Position numbers and translations under genes: made by a program. 64,000 bases of DNA from a virus. The notes beneath the pieces were generated by a model. It was not told the DNA's origin, made no database searches, and saw nothing but the letters and a program-made list of their open reading frames with translations. The stretch is from positions 45,137-109,136 of the IMG/VR virus record IMGVR_UViG_3300004463_001172; one strand, written 5' to 3'. Below, piece by piece: positions 40,200 to 46,485 of the stretch (its first letter is position 1; each line of letters opens with the position of its first letter).

Positions 40200-40802
40200 T
40201 TACCCCCACCACACAGCCACCCGAGCCCAGACTGGATCGGGTGGATAGGCCGCGATACACGCCCCACACAAATGTCCACAGGGATAGACATACTCCTCGG
40301 GATCAGGACTCATCTGGGCGGGTATTGGCCCCAGATAAGCCAGCGCCCCCGGATGCAACCACCCTGTACCAATCATCGGCGCTGTATAGTAGGGCCGTTC
40401 GACAATCAGATAGACGCCCTGGCGACTCTTGACCGCCTTAGCATCGATGACCACCAGGAGCCGATGCTGGTCGGCCGTGCGGGCATAGTCCCTACACTGA
40501 ATACAGAGAAAATCGAGCGCGTCATGCTCACACTCACTGCACCACCAGCAGAGATCGCCATCCTCATCTTCCACCGGATATGCCCGCTCGTCACTGGTGA
40601 GGGCTGTCCCACAGCCTTCACACTCCGTCCACGCCACCCGCGCATGTTGGCGGCAGAGCCGGATGTCCTCTCGCGGCAAAACGCCCCGGCGTCGACATTG
40701 ACGCATCCCCTCCTGCGCTTCCACCGCCCACTGGCAGGACGCCAGATCAATCGGTGCCTGCACCGCGCGCGTCGGTGTATAGAGTTTCAGGGTCTCACCC
40801 AT
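40200..40802 (-). CDS. Multi-zinc-finger hypothetical protein
   Basis: 200 aa with several Cys/His clusters: CQWAV, CRRRGVL, LCRQHARVAW then CEGCGTALTS, CWWCSECEHDALDFLCIQC and CGHLCGACIAAYPP. Probably binds three or four zinc ions and mediates protein or nucleic-acid contacts. The start overlaps the 40795 gene (ATGGGTGA). Function unknown. Confidence 0.65.
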   Translation of the reverse strand: MGETLKLYTPTRAVQAPIDLASCQWAVEAQEGMRQCRRRGVLPREDIRLCRQHARVAWTECEGCGTALTSDERAYPVEDEDGDLCWWCSECEHDALDFLCIQCRDYARTADQHRLLVVIDAKAVKSRQGVYLIVERPYYTAPMIGTGWLHPGALAYLGPIPAQMSPDPEEYVYPCGHLCGACIAAYPPDPVWARVAVWWG

Positions 40803-40992
40803 GGCCTACCCCCACCAGTTGACAGGCCTGCAAGGCCTCATTGTCAGCCACGAGCTGGAGGTTCATGCTCGTGAGCGTCTGGATACGGCGTTGGTAATAA
40901 GCAATGAGGCAGTCCCGGCAATAACCCAAGCCGCCCGCCAGGCGACTGGTATAAAAGGGGCAGCCTCGCGTGTGACACCGTTGCCATTCCAT
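40795..40992 (-). CDS. Small zinc-ribbon protein
   Basis: 65 aa with CHTRGCPFYTSRL and YCRDCLIAYYQRR, a CxxxxC...CxxC ribbon followed by a helix. Coupled on both sides. Function unknown. Confidence 0.65.
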   Translation of the reverse strand: MEWQRCHTRGCPFYTSRLAGGLGYCRDCLIAYYQRRIQTLTSMNLQLVADNEALQACQLVGVGHG

Positions 40993-41231
40993 TAGGCGTC
41001 CTCCCGTCCTTGGCGAATTTCGCGACGTACATAGCGCATGAAGTGCCGGCAGCAGCTCAACGCTAAGTCGTGGTCATAGACCACGTAGTAGGCTTCACCG
41101 AAGTCCAACCGCCGGCATCCACAATCCACGGGTAGCCGTACAAAGGGCAACCCCGGATAGAATCGCGCCTGCACCATCGGTCCCTCGGCGTCGAGATAGT
41201 CATGGTCGAGAACATCAAGCCCTCGCGTCAT
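40992..41231 (-). CDS. Small Cys-rich protein
   Basis: 79 aa, AGGAGG upstream of ATG 41231. Contains DCGCRRLDFGEAYYVVYDHD and SCCRHFMRYV. Probably zinc-binding. Its 5' end overlaps the 41215 gene by 17 bases. Confidence 0.6.
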   Translation of the reverse strand: MTRGLDVLDHDYLDAEGPMVQARFYPGLPFVRLPVDCGCRRLDFGEAYYVVYDHDLALSCCRHFMRYVRREIRQGREDA

Positions 41232-41658
41232 GGGACACCTCCTTGGGCAGCCCTGCCATCAGCAGCTCTCCCAACGGTGACAGCCGGTAAAAATACTCAC
41301 CGCCGCCATCTTTTAAGCCCACCCATCGCCGTTCGAGGAAGATATGCTCTTCCTCGTCAGTCACGGGGTTCTGGAGTGTTTCACGCCATAATTCCAGCAG
41401 GGCGCTTGATGTACTCGCAAGCCCCCGTTGCTCAACGACTTCAACCTCTCCAGAGGTGACTTCGCCATCCCCCAATGCCACCGTCCGCAAGACGCTCCCC
41501 AGGCGCCTATCCTGCCGGAACGCCTCACGTAAGATCGACAAGGCGCTCACCCGATTCTCCACCGCATTTTGGATCGAAAAGAAATCCCCAGGCTCCACGA
41601 CCTGGCAGAGCTTGCGATAGTAGGTCAGCGCCGTATAGGTTGCATCCTGTTCATGCAT
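41215..41658 (-). CDS. Hypothetical protein
   Basis: 147 aa, mostly helical with a winged-helix-like C-terminus (GEYFYRLSPLGELLMAGL). No diagnostic motif. Function unknown. Confidence 0.6.
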   Translation of the reverse strand: MHEQDATYTALTYYRKLCQVVEPGDFFSIQNAVENRVSALSILREAFRQDRRLGSVLRTVALGDGEVTSGEVEVVEQRGLASTSSALLELWRETLQNPVTDEEEHIFLERRWVGLKDGGGEYFYRLSPLGELLMAGLPKEVSHDARA

Positions 41659-41661
41659 CGC

Positions 41662-41976
41662 CTAGTCCCCCATCGTAGGATATTGATCCACCGCCGCCAT
41701 GATGTGCTCGGTAATCCCACGACACACCCGGATCGCATCAGACGGGGGCACCCGCGGCGTGAGCCCTCGTGCAGACGGCTGCCCTAACTCGTTGTCAATC
41801 AAGATATAGAGCGGAGAGTCATCGGCTCTCAGGCTTTGCAGAATCATTTCTAAAATGTCCTGGCGCGTTGCGGTGGTCTGCCCCACGGCTTCCTCAACCA
41901 CGTCATCCTCATCTTGCTCGAAATCGATAAGAGCCTGTGCTGATAATCCAATATGACTGTAATTTCCTATTGGCAT
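41662..41976 (-). CDS. Hypothetical protein
   Basis: 104 aa from ATG 41976, with AAAGGA upstream. An acidic N-terminus (FEQDEDDVVEEAVG) and a helical C-terminus. Function unknown. Confidence 0.55.
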   Translation of the reverse strand: MPIGNYSHIGLSAQALIDFEQDEDDVVEEAVGQTTATRQDILEMILQSLRADDSPLYILIDNELGQPSARGLTPRVPPSDAIRVCRGITEHIMAAVDQYPTMGD

Positions 41977-42062
41977 GACCCATGTCCTTTGGTACACTTT
42001 GGATTACGTGTAACTGCGCATGGCTCAATGGCACTACACGGTGGTTGCCCGTCGCAACCCAG

Positions 42063-42089
42063 AGGCTCCAGGCTCGCATCCTGGGGCCT
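42063..42089. other. Hairpin with TCGCATCC in loop
   Basis: AGGCTCCAGG (42063-42072) pairs with CCTGGGGCCT (42080-42089), one mismatch, loop CTCGCAT. It lies in the 124-bp gap between 41976 and 42101. A preceding 5-bp stem (GGTTG/CAACC) gives a superficial tRNA look, but no acceptor or D stem can be formed. Confidence 0.45.
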
Positions 42090-42100
42090 CACCTTACCCC

Positions 42101-42616
42101 CTATGACATCCTCCGTAACTGCTGCGCCAAGTAATGAAACTGCCCTGGCGCTCCATCAATGATCTCCCCATAGACATCAATTACTTCTGTCGCGAGTTTC
42201 CCTGCTACCGCTCGGAGACTGGCCACCCCACTATGTGTGCAGAAGACCGCCACATCCGCGTGAAGCTGGCCCACAAACTCTTCAGCCGCTCCGAACAAGT
42301 ACGAGACATGCTTTGACTTCACAGCCCAGAAGTGTGCCACAAAGAGTGACGCCCACACGGGATTGGCTTCAACGCAATACACCCGTGCCGCCACCTCTCC
42401 CAGGTGGAGCGACAATAAGCCGATCCCGCCCCCGACGTCGATGACCGTTTTACCCTCGATCCGAGGCCAGAGATATTTCGTGATTAGCGCGGCGGTCTCG
42501 TCATCCATCACCGTCAACCGAGAGGCCGATTCGATCCCATGCTGTGCTGCGTACTGCTGAAACAGTTCCAACCCTTCTAGTGCGCCCATCTGGTCAGAGA
42601 AGCCCTTCAAGTCCAT
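42101..42616 (-). CDS. Class I SAM methyltransferase
   Basis: 171 aa from ATG 42616, after GGAGGTG. Motif I is VIDVGGGIGLLSLHLGE, followed by VYCVEANP and AVFCTHSGVASLRAV. The fold is a small-molecule or protein methyltransferase type; no DNA-methylase catalytic motif (DPPY or PC) is present. Substrate unknown. Confidence 0.75.
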   Translation of the reverse strand: MDLKGFSDQMGALEGLELFQQYAAQHGIESASRLTVMDDETAALITKYLWPRIEGKTVIDVGGGIGLLSLHLGEVAARVYCVEANPVWASLFVAHFWAVKSKHVSYLFGAAEEFVGQLHADVAVFCTHSGVASLRAVAGKLATEVIDVYGEIIDGAPGQFHYLAQQLRRMS

Positions 42617-42634
42617 CACAACACCTCCAGCTCA

Positions 42635-42844
42635 CTAAAAAGGCACATCATCATCCGATGGTGCCGATTGGCGCCCCGACGCCCCTGATATGCCAATCCG
42701 GTAGAGGCTTACACCACTGTCGAAGGTCACCTCTAACTCCCCCACCATCTCGACTTTCTGAGCTCCACCCTTTTTGGTTACCGTGACTTGTGACCCTGGG
42801 GTGAGTCCACCTTCCACCCGCAAGCCCCAGTCCCCTGATTTCAC
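42635..42844 (-). CDS. Small beta protein with SSB-like acidic tip
   Basis: 69 aa from GTG 42844. The product has GLTPGSQVTVTKKGGAQKVE and LYRI, matching small phage beta-barrel domains, and ends SDDDVPF, the acidic tip found at the C-terminus of single-strand binding proteins that recruits partners. It may interact with replication proteins that recognise SSB tails. Inference from motif only. Confidence 0.6.
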   Translation of the reverse strand: MKSGDWGLRVEGGLTPGSQVTVTKKGGAQKVEMVGELEVTFDSGVSLYRIGISGASGRQSAPSDDDVPF

Positions 42845-42917
42845 CGGCCTTCTTCTCCATCGCTCACCTCCCCAATCTATCTACCTAAAATGTAATTCAT
42901 TATGTTGACATAAATAA

Positions 42918-42960
42918 TATACGTCATGCCCTTGAAAATGTCAACACTTTGGTATACATT
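42918..42960 (+). promoter_or_regulatory. Operator-like box and promoter of Cro-like gene
   Basis: TATACGTCAT (42918-42927) sits just before TTGAAA (42932-42937), a 17-bp spacer and TACATT (42955-42960). The same box recurs at 50625-50634, near the paralogous gene. ATG follows the -10 element by six bases. Confidence 0.65.
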
Positions 42961-42966
42961 TATTTT

Positions 42967-43233
42967 ATGGTGACAACAACGTATACTGGAGGGATGACAT
43001 TGCACGAACTCTTGCGCACGCATGGGATTCACCGCCCAGCCGATCTAACCACTCGCGTCACAGGCTTGTCCCGCCAACGAGCTTCCCTACTCTGGACCGG
43101 CCGACGGCCGCTGAGCCGCCGCCTGGGGCAGCTCCTCTCGGAGACACTGGGGATTCCCTTTGGAGACCTCATGGCCGCTGAGTCGAAGCCCCCTCCCACT
43201 CCAACGCCCCGCGGACGCCCAAAGAAAACGTAA
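42967..43233 (+). CDS. Cro-like HTH regulator A, leaderless
   Basis: 88 aa from ATG 42967, which falls at the predicted transcription start. A helix-turn-helix spans MTLHELLRTHGIHRPADLTT then VTGLSRQRASLLWTGRRPL. It is clearly paralogous to the 50700 product (LGLSRQQASGLWRGRDPL). The tail is Pro/Arg-rich (PTPTPRGRPKKT). An internal ATG at 42994 after GGAGGG gives a shorter form. Confidence 0.75.
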   Translation: MVTTTYTGGMTLHELLRTHGIHRPADLTTRVTGLSRQRASLLWTGRRPLSRRLGQLLSETLGIPFGDLMAAESKPPPTPTPRGRPKKT

Positions 43234-43443
43234 ACCCGTCATCGCCTCTTCGGCCGCCTGCTTCAGCGTCGGCCACCCATTCTCATCGCAGAGCTGGCAC
43301 TTGACGCACTAGCTCTCCCAGCGAAATTCCCCACGCCCCTCCCAATCAATCCACACCTCCCCACCACAGTTGATATGCTCTAACCCGACGACCTTGTAGC
43401 GTCCTGCTCGAATCTTCTCTAGCCTAACCGTTCCCATAACCAT
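43234..43443 (-). pseudogene. Zinc-ribbon gene with in-frame TAG
   Basis: The frame starts at ATG 43443, overlapping the upstream stop as TGATG, and reads VRLEKIRAGRYKVVGLEHIN, CGGEVWIDWEGRGEFRWES, then TAG (43311-43309), then CVKCQLCDENGWPTLKQAAE. The stop falls directly before the CxxC knuckle. The frame then runs into the convergent Cro-like gene without its own end, so the 3' end is probably lost. The lower limit is approximate. Confidence 0.55.
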
Positions 43444-43676
43444 CACCCCACCTCATCATCCCACCGCGCCCTCGAAGCTGGATAGTCTGGTAACTCCAAC
43501 GGGTCCATATCTTCTTCGGCCCGCACCCTCGCCAGCACATCATCCAGGTCCCCTGAATGCTCCCGCTCAGCATGCGCTTTTGTAGACCCTGGCCGTCTCG
43601 TCCCATCACTCCGAGTGACCCACCGAGGCCCCCGGTAGTCACACCATCGACATTTGAGCCGTCTCTCACTCGCCAT
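43443..43676 (-). CDS. C2H2 zinc-finger protein
   Basis: 77 aa. CRWCDYRGPRWVTRSDGTRR followed by HAEREH gives a CxxC...HxxxxH zinc finger; the C-terminus is acidic. Coupled downstream to the broken ribbon gene. Probably binds DNA or protein. Function unknown. Confidence 0.65.
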   Translation of the reverse strand: MASERRLKCRWCDYRGPRWVTRSDGTRRPGSTKAHAEREHSGDLDDVLARVRAEEDMDPLELPDYPASRARWDDEVG

Positions 43677-44088
43677 GACTTGTCACCCTCCGGTACGCCT
43701 CCATCAAGCACAGGAGAAACGCTGATTCCGTCCCCACCCCTTCCCAGCGCCCGCCATTCACCTTATGCCGACAGGTCTCTAGCCACGCAACACCACCCTG
43801 CCGACGGATCGCCCGCACCAGGCGCGGATACTGAATCAGCTTCGCCACCAGGACCTCGATCATGATTTCTTGCAGCGCTTCAAAGCTCAAGCGCGGCTGC
43901 CCCCGCTTCTGCGCCTGATACGCCGCTTCAGCATCTGGGTAAGTCACCCCCCGATACCGCACCGGATAGCCCTGCTGAAGTCGACCTTTGCGCTGCGCCA
44001 GGGCGGTTGGATTCGTCAGCGCCGCCGCTAACCCGTTCCCCTCCTCCGACCCGGAGTAAATATTCATCCCCACACTCGTGCCTCTCAT
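43666..44088 (-). CDS. NADAR/YbiA-like protein
   Basis: 140 aa (ATG 44088 overlaps the upstream stop; MNIYSG at 44067 is an alternative). Motifs NIYSGSEEGNGLAAALTNPT, RYRGVTYPDAEAAYQAQK, LETCRHKVNGGRWEGVG and ESAFLLCLMEAY match YbiA/NADAR proteins, which remove ADP-ribose from guanine in DNA or act on ADP-ribose compounds. In a phage this could counter DarT-type ADP-ribosylating defences. Identification is by motif. Confidence 0.65.
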   Translation of the reverse strand: MRGTSVGMNIYSGSEEGNGLAAALTNPTALAQRKGRLQQGYPVRYRGVTYPDAEAAYQAQKRGQPRLSFEALQEIMIEVLVAKLIQYPRLVRAIRRQGGVAWLETCRHKVNGGRWEGVGTESAFLLCLMEAYRRVTSHGE

Positions 44089-44330
44089 CGTGACTGCTCG
44101 ATAAACTCTCGGAGGTTCTGGAGGTCTTCTGCCGAGAGGTCATCACCCGGATCGGCTTCCCACCACGGCCCATCCCATGCCTCCCGACAATATTCCCTAA
44201 CCAGCTCCCGTTGCTCAGGGGTTGCACCGCCTGCCAGCCAGGCCCTCACTGCCTCTGACAGCGCCCCTGATGGTGCACCGGCCCACACCACCGGGGTCTG
44301 GTACGGTCGGACATCGATGGCCTGTGACAT
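44085..44330 (-). CDS. Hypothetical helical protein
   Basis: 81 aa from ATG 44330 after GAGAGGGG. Helical with EQRELVREYCREAWDGPWWE. Coupled to the NADAR-like gene by ATGA. Function unknown. Confidence 0.6.
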   Translation of the reverse strand: MSQAIDVRPYQTPVVWAGAPSGALSEAVRAWLAGGATPEQRELVREYCREAWDGPWWEADPGDDLSAEDLQNLREFIEQSR

Positions 44331-44495
44331 CACACGTCCCCTCTCGAAGCGACAACGGAGCGACCCCGTACCACCTACGCTCACACCACCACTACACAAA
44401 CCATTTCACCCGACCCGCTCCTCGCTCCCCCCTGGGGCGGGGAGGGCTGAAATGTATGCCTGACCCTTGTCCACTGACCGTCCATGGCTCTGACG

Positions 44496-44789
44496 TCACG
44501 CCCCCACCTCGCGCGCAGGGTCTAGTGCCGTCGCGGTTGACGGCACGGCCCTGCTACTGGAAGCACTCGCGCCTACATTCTCGACCGTTCGTTCCACCCA
44601 TAGGAGCGTGCCATCTGCGCTACGGCACATGACTTCGGGATGCCCCTGTGGGAGTGCACACCGGATAATCGTCCAGCGCGGCCAGCGAATGGTGTTCGGG
44701 CAGGTGGCTTCACTGGTCTGTGATGGCTCAGGCATCTTTTCCCCTATCGTCTTAGCCATCGATACGATGGCTGCTCGTGTCCAGCTCAT
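44496..44789 (-). CDS. Zinc-knuckle hypothetical protein
   Basis: 97 aa; ATG 44789 overlaps the 44786 stop as ATGA. A Cys/His set (CPNTIRWPRW, CALPQGHPEVMC) is typical of small phage zinc proteins. Low-complexity Ser/Ala C-terminus. The 165 bases after it, before 44330, hold no gene I can see. Confidence 0.55.
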   Translation of the reverse strand: MSWTRAAIVSMAKTIGEKMPEPSQTSEATCPNTIRWPRWTIIRCALPQGHPEVMCRSADGTLLWVERTVENVGASASSSRAVPSTATALDPAREVGA

Positions 44790-45013
44790 GACGCTTGCCG
44801 TGCCTGTGGGTGATGGGCTTCGTAATGCCGCACGCGCCACCCGTCCTCGCGCCAGGTTTGCTGTGCGCGAGGACGATGATGTGGATTGAGGAGCTGGGCT
44901 TTGAACCGGGTCAACGCATTCACCGGTTGCCCTGGGATGCGCTGGAGCTGCTCTTGCAACCAGTGCAGCAACACGGGGATATCCTGCTCAGGGATGTCAA
45001 TGGTCTGCGCCAT
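44786..45013 (-). CDS. Hypothetical protein
   Basis: 75 aa from ATG 45013 (GTG three bases upstream). N-terminal helix IPVLLHWLQEQLQRIP resembles EDIPVLLxWLx modules; the C-terminus is His/Arg-rich. Overlaps the 44997 gene by 17 bases. Confidence 0.6.
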   Translation of the reverse strand: MAQTIDIPEQDIPVLLHWLQEQLQRIPGQPVNALTRFKAQLLNPHHRPRAQQTWREDGWRVRHYEAHHPQARQAS

Positions 45014-45170
45014 CACGGCCCCTTTCTATGGGTTCCATCAGTAGCGCCCCCTCAAGCGCTCTCCAAATTTCCCGTAAATCCAGGTCGTGAATGGTCTCCG
45101 GAGACACGAGGGTCACTCCCATGGCAGCCTCGATCCCATCGATGGCTTCTTGGCGTGTGCAATACCGCAT
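44997..45170 (-). CDS. Small hypothetical protein
   Basis: 57 aa from ATG 45170, preceded by GAGAGGGTGGG. Reads MRYCTRQEAIDGIEAAMG and IWRALEGALLMEP. Function unknown. Confidence 0.6.
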   Translation of the reverse strand: MRYCTRQEAIDGIEAAMGVTLVSPETIHDLDLREIWRALEGALLMEPIERGRDGADH

Positions 45171-45240
45171 CCCACCCTCTCTTTCTCGTTGTCCTCAAAC
45201 GCACCAGTTTGCCCCAGGTTATCCGTTCGTGTCCTCATGA

Positions 45241-45663
45241 CTACCAAACATCACCTTTTCTAGCCGCGTGTCTCCTTGCGGCTGCCAGATGCCTTTGTTT
45301 TGATGTACGCCGAACATCCCAAAATTTTGGTGGTTGAACCGGCTGGTGCATCCATTTGTGGAGCTTGGTGGTGAGGAGCGCGATCTCCTCAGCAGTGAAT
45401 TCGGCGATCCCACGCACGGCGTGTTGATACGGGAGGGTCGCGAGTAAGGGCTCACGGCTCGTGTGTTCGATGGTCGCCCCACCCTGGCGAATCTTGGGCG
45501 CGTAGGTATGCTCCGGGGTCGGTTGGCTCTGGAGCGCTTCTTGACACGCTTGGCAGAGCCGGTTGCTGAGGCCCTGCCCGACGAATTTCTTATCGCACCG
45601 CAAGCACTCGCGCTTGTAGGCTTTGCCCCGTCGCCTGACCGTTCGCCCCCGCGCATTACCCAT
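45241..45663 (-). CDS. Zinc-finger hypothetical protein
   Basis: 140 aa. CLRCDKKFVGQGLSNRLCQA then C forms a treble-clef-like CxxC...CxxC ribbon after a basic N-terminus; the C-terminus is basic (HLAAARRHAARKGDVW). Likely DNA or RNA binding. The start overlaps the 45656 gene. Confidence 0.65.
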   Translation of the reverse strand: MGNARGRTVRRRGKAYKRECLRCDKKFVGQGLSNRLCQACQEALQSQPTPEHTYAPKIRQGGATIEHTSREPLLATLPYQHAVRGIAEFTAEEIALLTTKLHKWMHQPVQPPKFWDVRRTSKQRHLAAARRHAARKGDVW

Positions 45664-45874
45664 GATGCCCCTCCCGATGATTCACTTTACTGACAAGGTC
45701 TTCCTTCTCCTGCCGGGTCAGGTTCTCGCCAGGTTCTTGGATCGTTCCCCGATAGACTTGGAGGTTCGGCGGGCGTGTCCAGCGCCGCCGTTCCAGGAGA
45801 TGCGTGGTGATGACCCACACTACAGCTAATCCAAAAACCACTCCGATCACCACCCACACCAGCATGCCCTTCAT
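45656..45874 (-). CDS. Small membrane protein
   Basis: 72 aa from ATG 45874, seven bases after GAAGG. One N-terminal transmembrane helix (MLVWVVIGVVFGLAVVWVIT) followed by a basic cytoplasmic tail. Function unknown. Confidence 0.6.
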   Translation of the reverse strand: MKGMLVWVVIGVVFGLAVVWVITTHLLERRRWTRPPNLQVYRGTIQEPGENLTRQEKEDLVSKVNHREGHHG

Positions 45875-45995
45875 CGCCGCCTTCCTTCTCGCTGCAGGCC
45901 ATGCAGCGCTTTGTGGTGAACACATAACTCGTGCCTAACATCCCAGAAACCCTTGTGTAAATGCGCCGGGTATCCCGACACTGGGTGCACCTCAT
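45687..45995 (-). CDS. Zinc-ribbon protein, 3' end overlaps next gene
   Basis: ATG 45995 has AAGGA upstream and overlaps the previous stop as ATGA. Residues 1-36 form a clean ribbon (CTQCRDTRRIYTR, then CMACSEKE). The rest (188 bases) overlaps the 45656 membrane gene in another frame and looks non-protein-like, so the true end has probably been lost by frameshift or a stop mutation near 45885. Confidence 0.45.
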   Translation of the reverse strand: MRCTQCRDTRRIYTRVSGMLGTSYVFTTKRCMACSEKEGGDEGHAGVGGDRSGFWISCSVGHHHASPGTAALDTPAEPPSLSGNDPRTWREPDPAGEGRPCQ

Positions 45996-46156
45996 TTCGC
46001 GTCCTTGTTGTAGCCTGCCGCCGCATCGCAGATCGCCACGATGGTGGCTCGCGGGAGGTGCGCGGCCATCCAGATCAGCACCTCGGCTTGGGCAAAGCTC
46101 GTGTCGTGCTCACGGCGAAATGTACGCCAGGCATACTGTTGCTCTGATGTCATCAT
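45992..46156 (-). CDS. Small hypothetical protein
   Basis: 54 aa from ATG 46156 after AAAGGAG. Helical, reads EQQYAWRTFRREHDTSFAQA then EVLIWMAAHLPRATIVAICD. Function unknown. Confidence 0.6.
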   Translation of the reverse strand: MMTSEQQYAWRTFRREHDTSFAQAEVLIWMAAHLPRATIVAICDAAAGYNKDAK

Positions 46157-46170
46157 TGGTGTGCTCCTTT

Positions 46171-46440
46171 CTATTCGTGCTGCTCATCGGCTTGGCGAAA
46201 GAGTACGTCAACCTGCGCACTCATCAGCCCTTCTTCTTGTTCCAATTCCGCACGACGAATGATCGATCGCATCTCCGTGATCTCTGTGCGTAGAGCTCCG
46301 AGATGCTCCTTATGGGCTTTCTTTGCCTCTTCAAATGCGCATACCGCGATATCGACTGCTTCCAGCAATTTAGCCATCCGATAGGCTGAGGTATTGAGTT
46401 CCGCTTGTGAGATTGGGATGAGTTGCATCTGACGGTCCAT
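46171..46440 (-). CDS. Coiled-coil hypothetical protein
   Basis: 89 aa after AAAGGAG. Long helix with heptads (AFEEAKKAHKEHLGALRTEI). Lies just downstream of the helicase gene. Function unknown. Confidence 0.6.
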   Translation of the reverse strand: MDRQMQLIPISQAELNTSAYRMAKLLEAVDIAVCAFEEAKKAHKEHLGALRTEITEMRSIIRRAELEQEEGLMSAQVDVLFRQADEQHE

Positions 46441-46485
46441 TGTTGTCTCTCCTTTCCTGGTAATCAGCCCTATACCTAGTGATCG

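Noticed and set aside
42013-42093. tRNA-like segment with a T-arm-like hairpin and a 7-nt loop on a GGTTG/CAACC stem
   Set aside because: No 7-bp acceptor stem and no D stem can be formed, and position 33 is C instead of T. Kept only as a hairpin.
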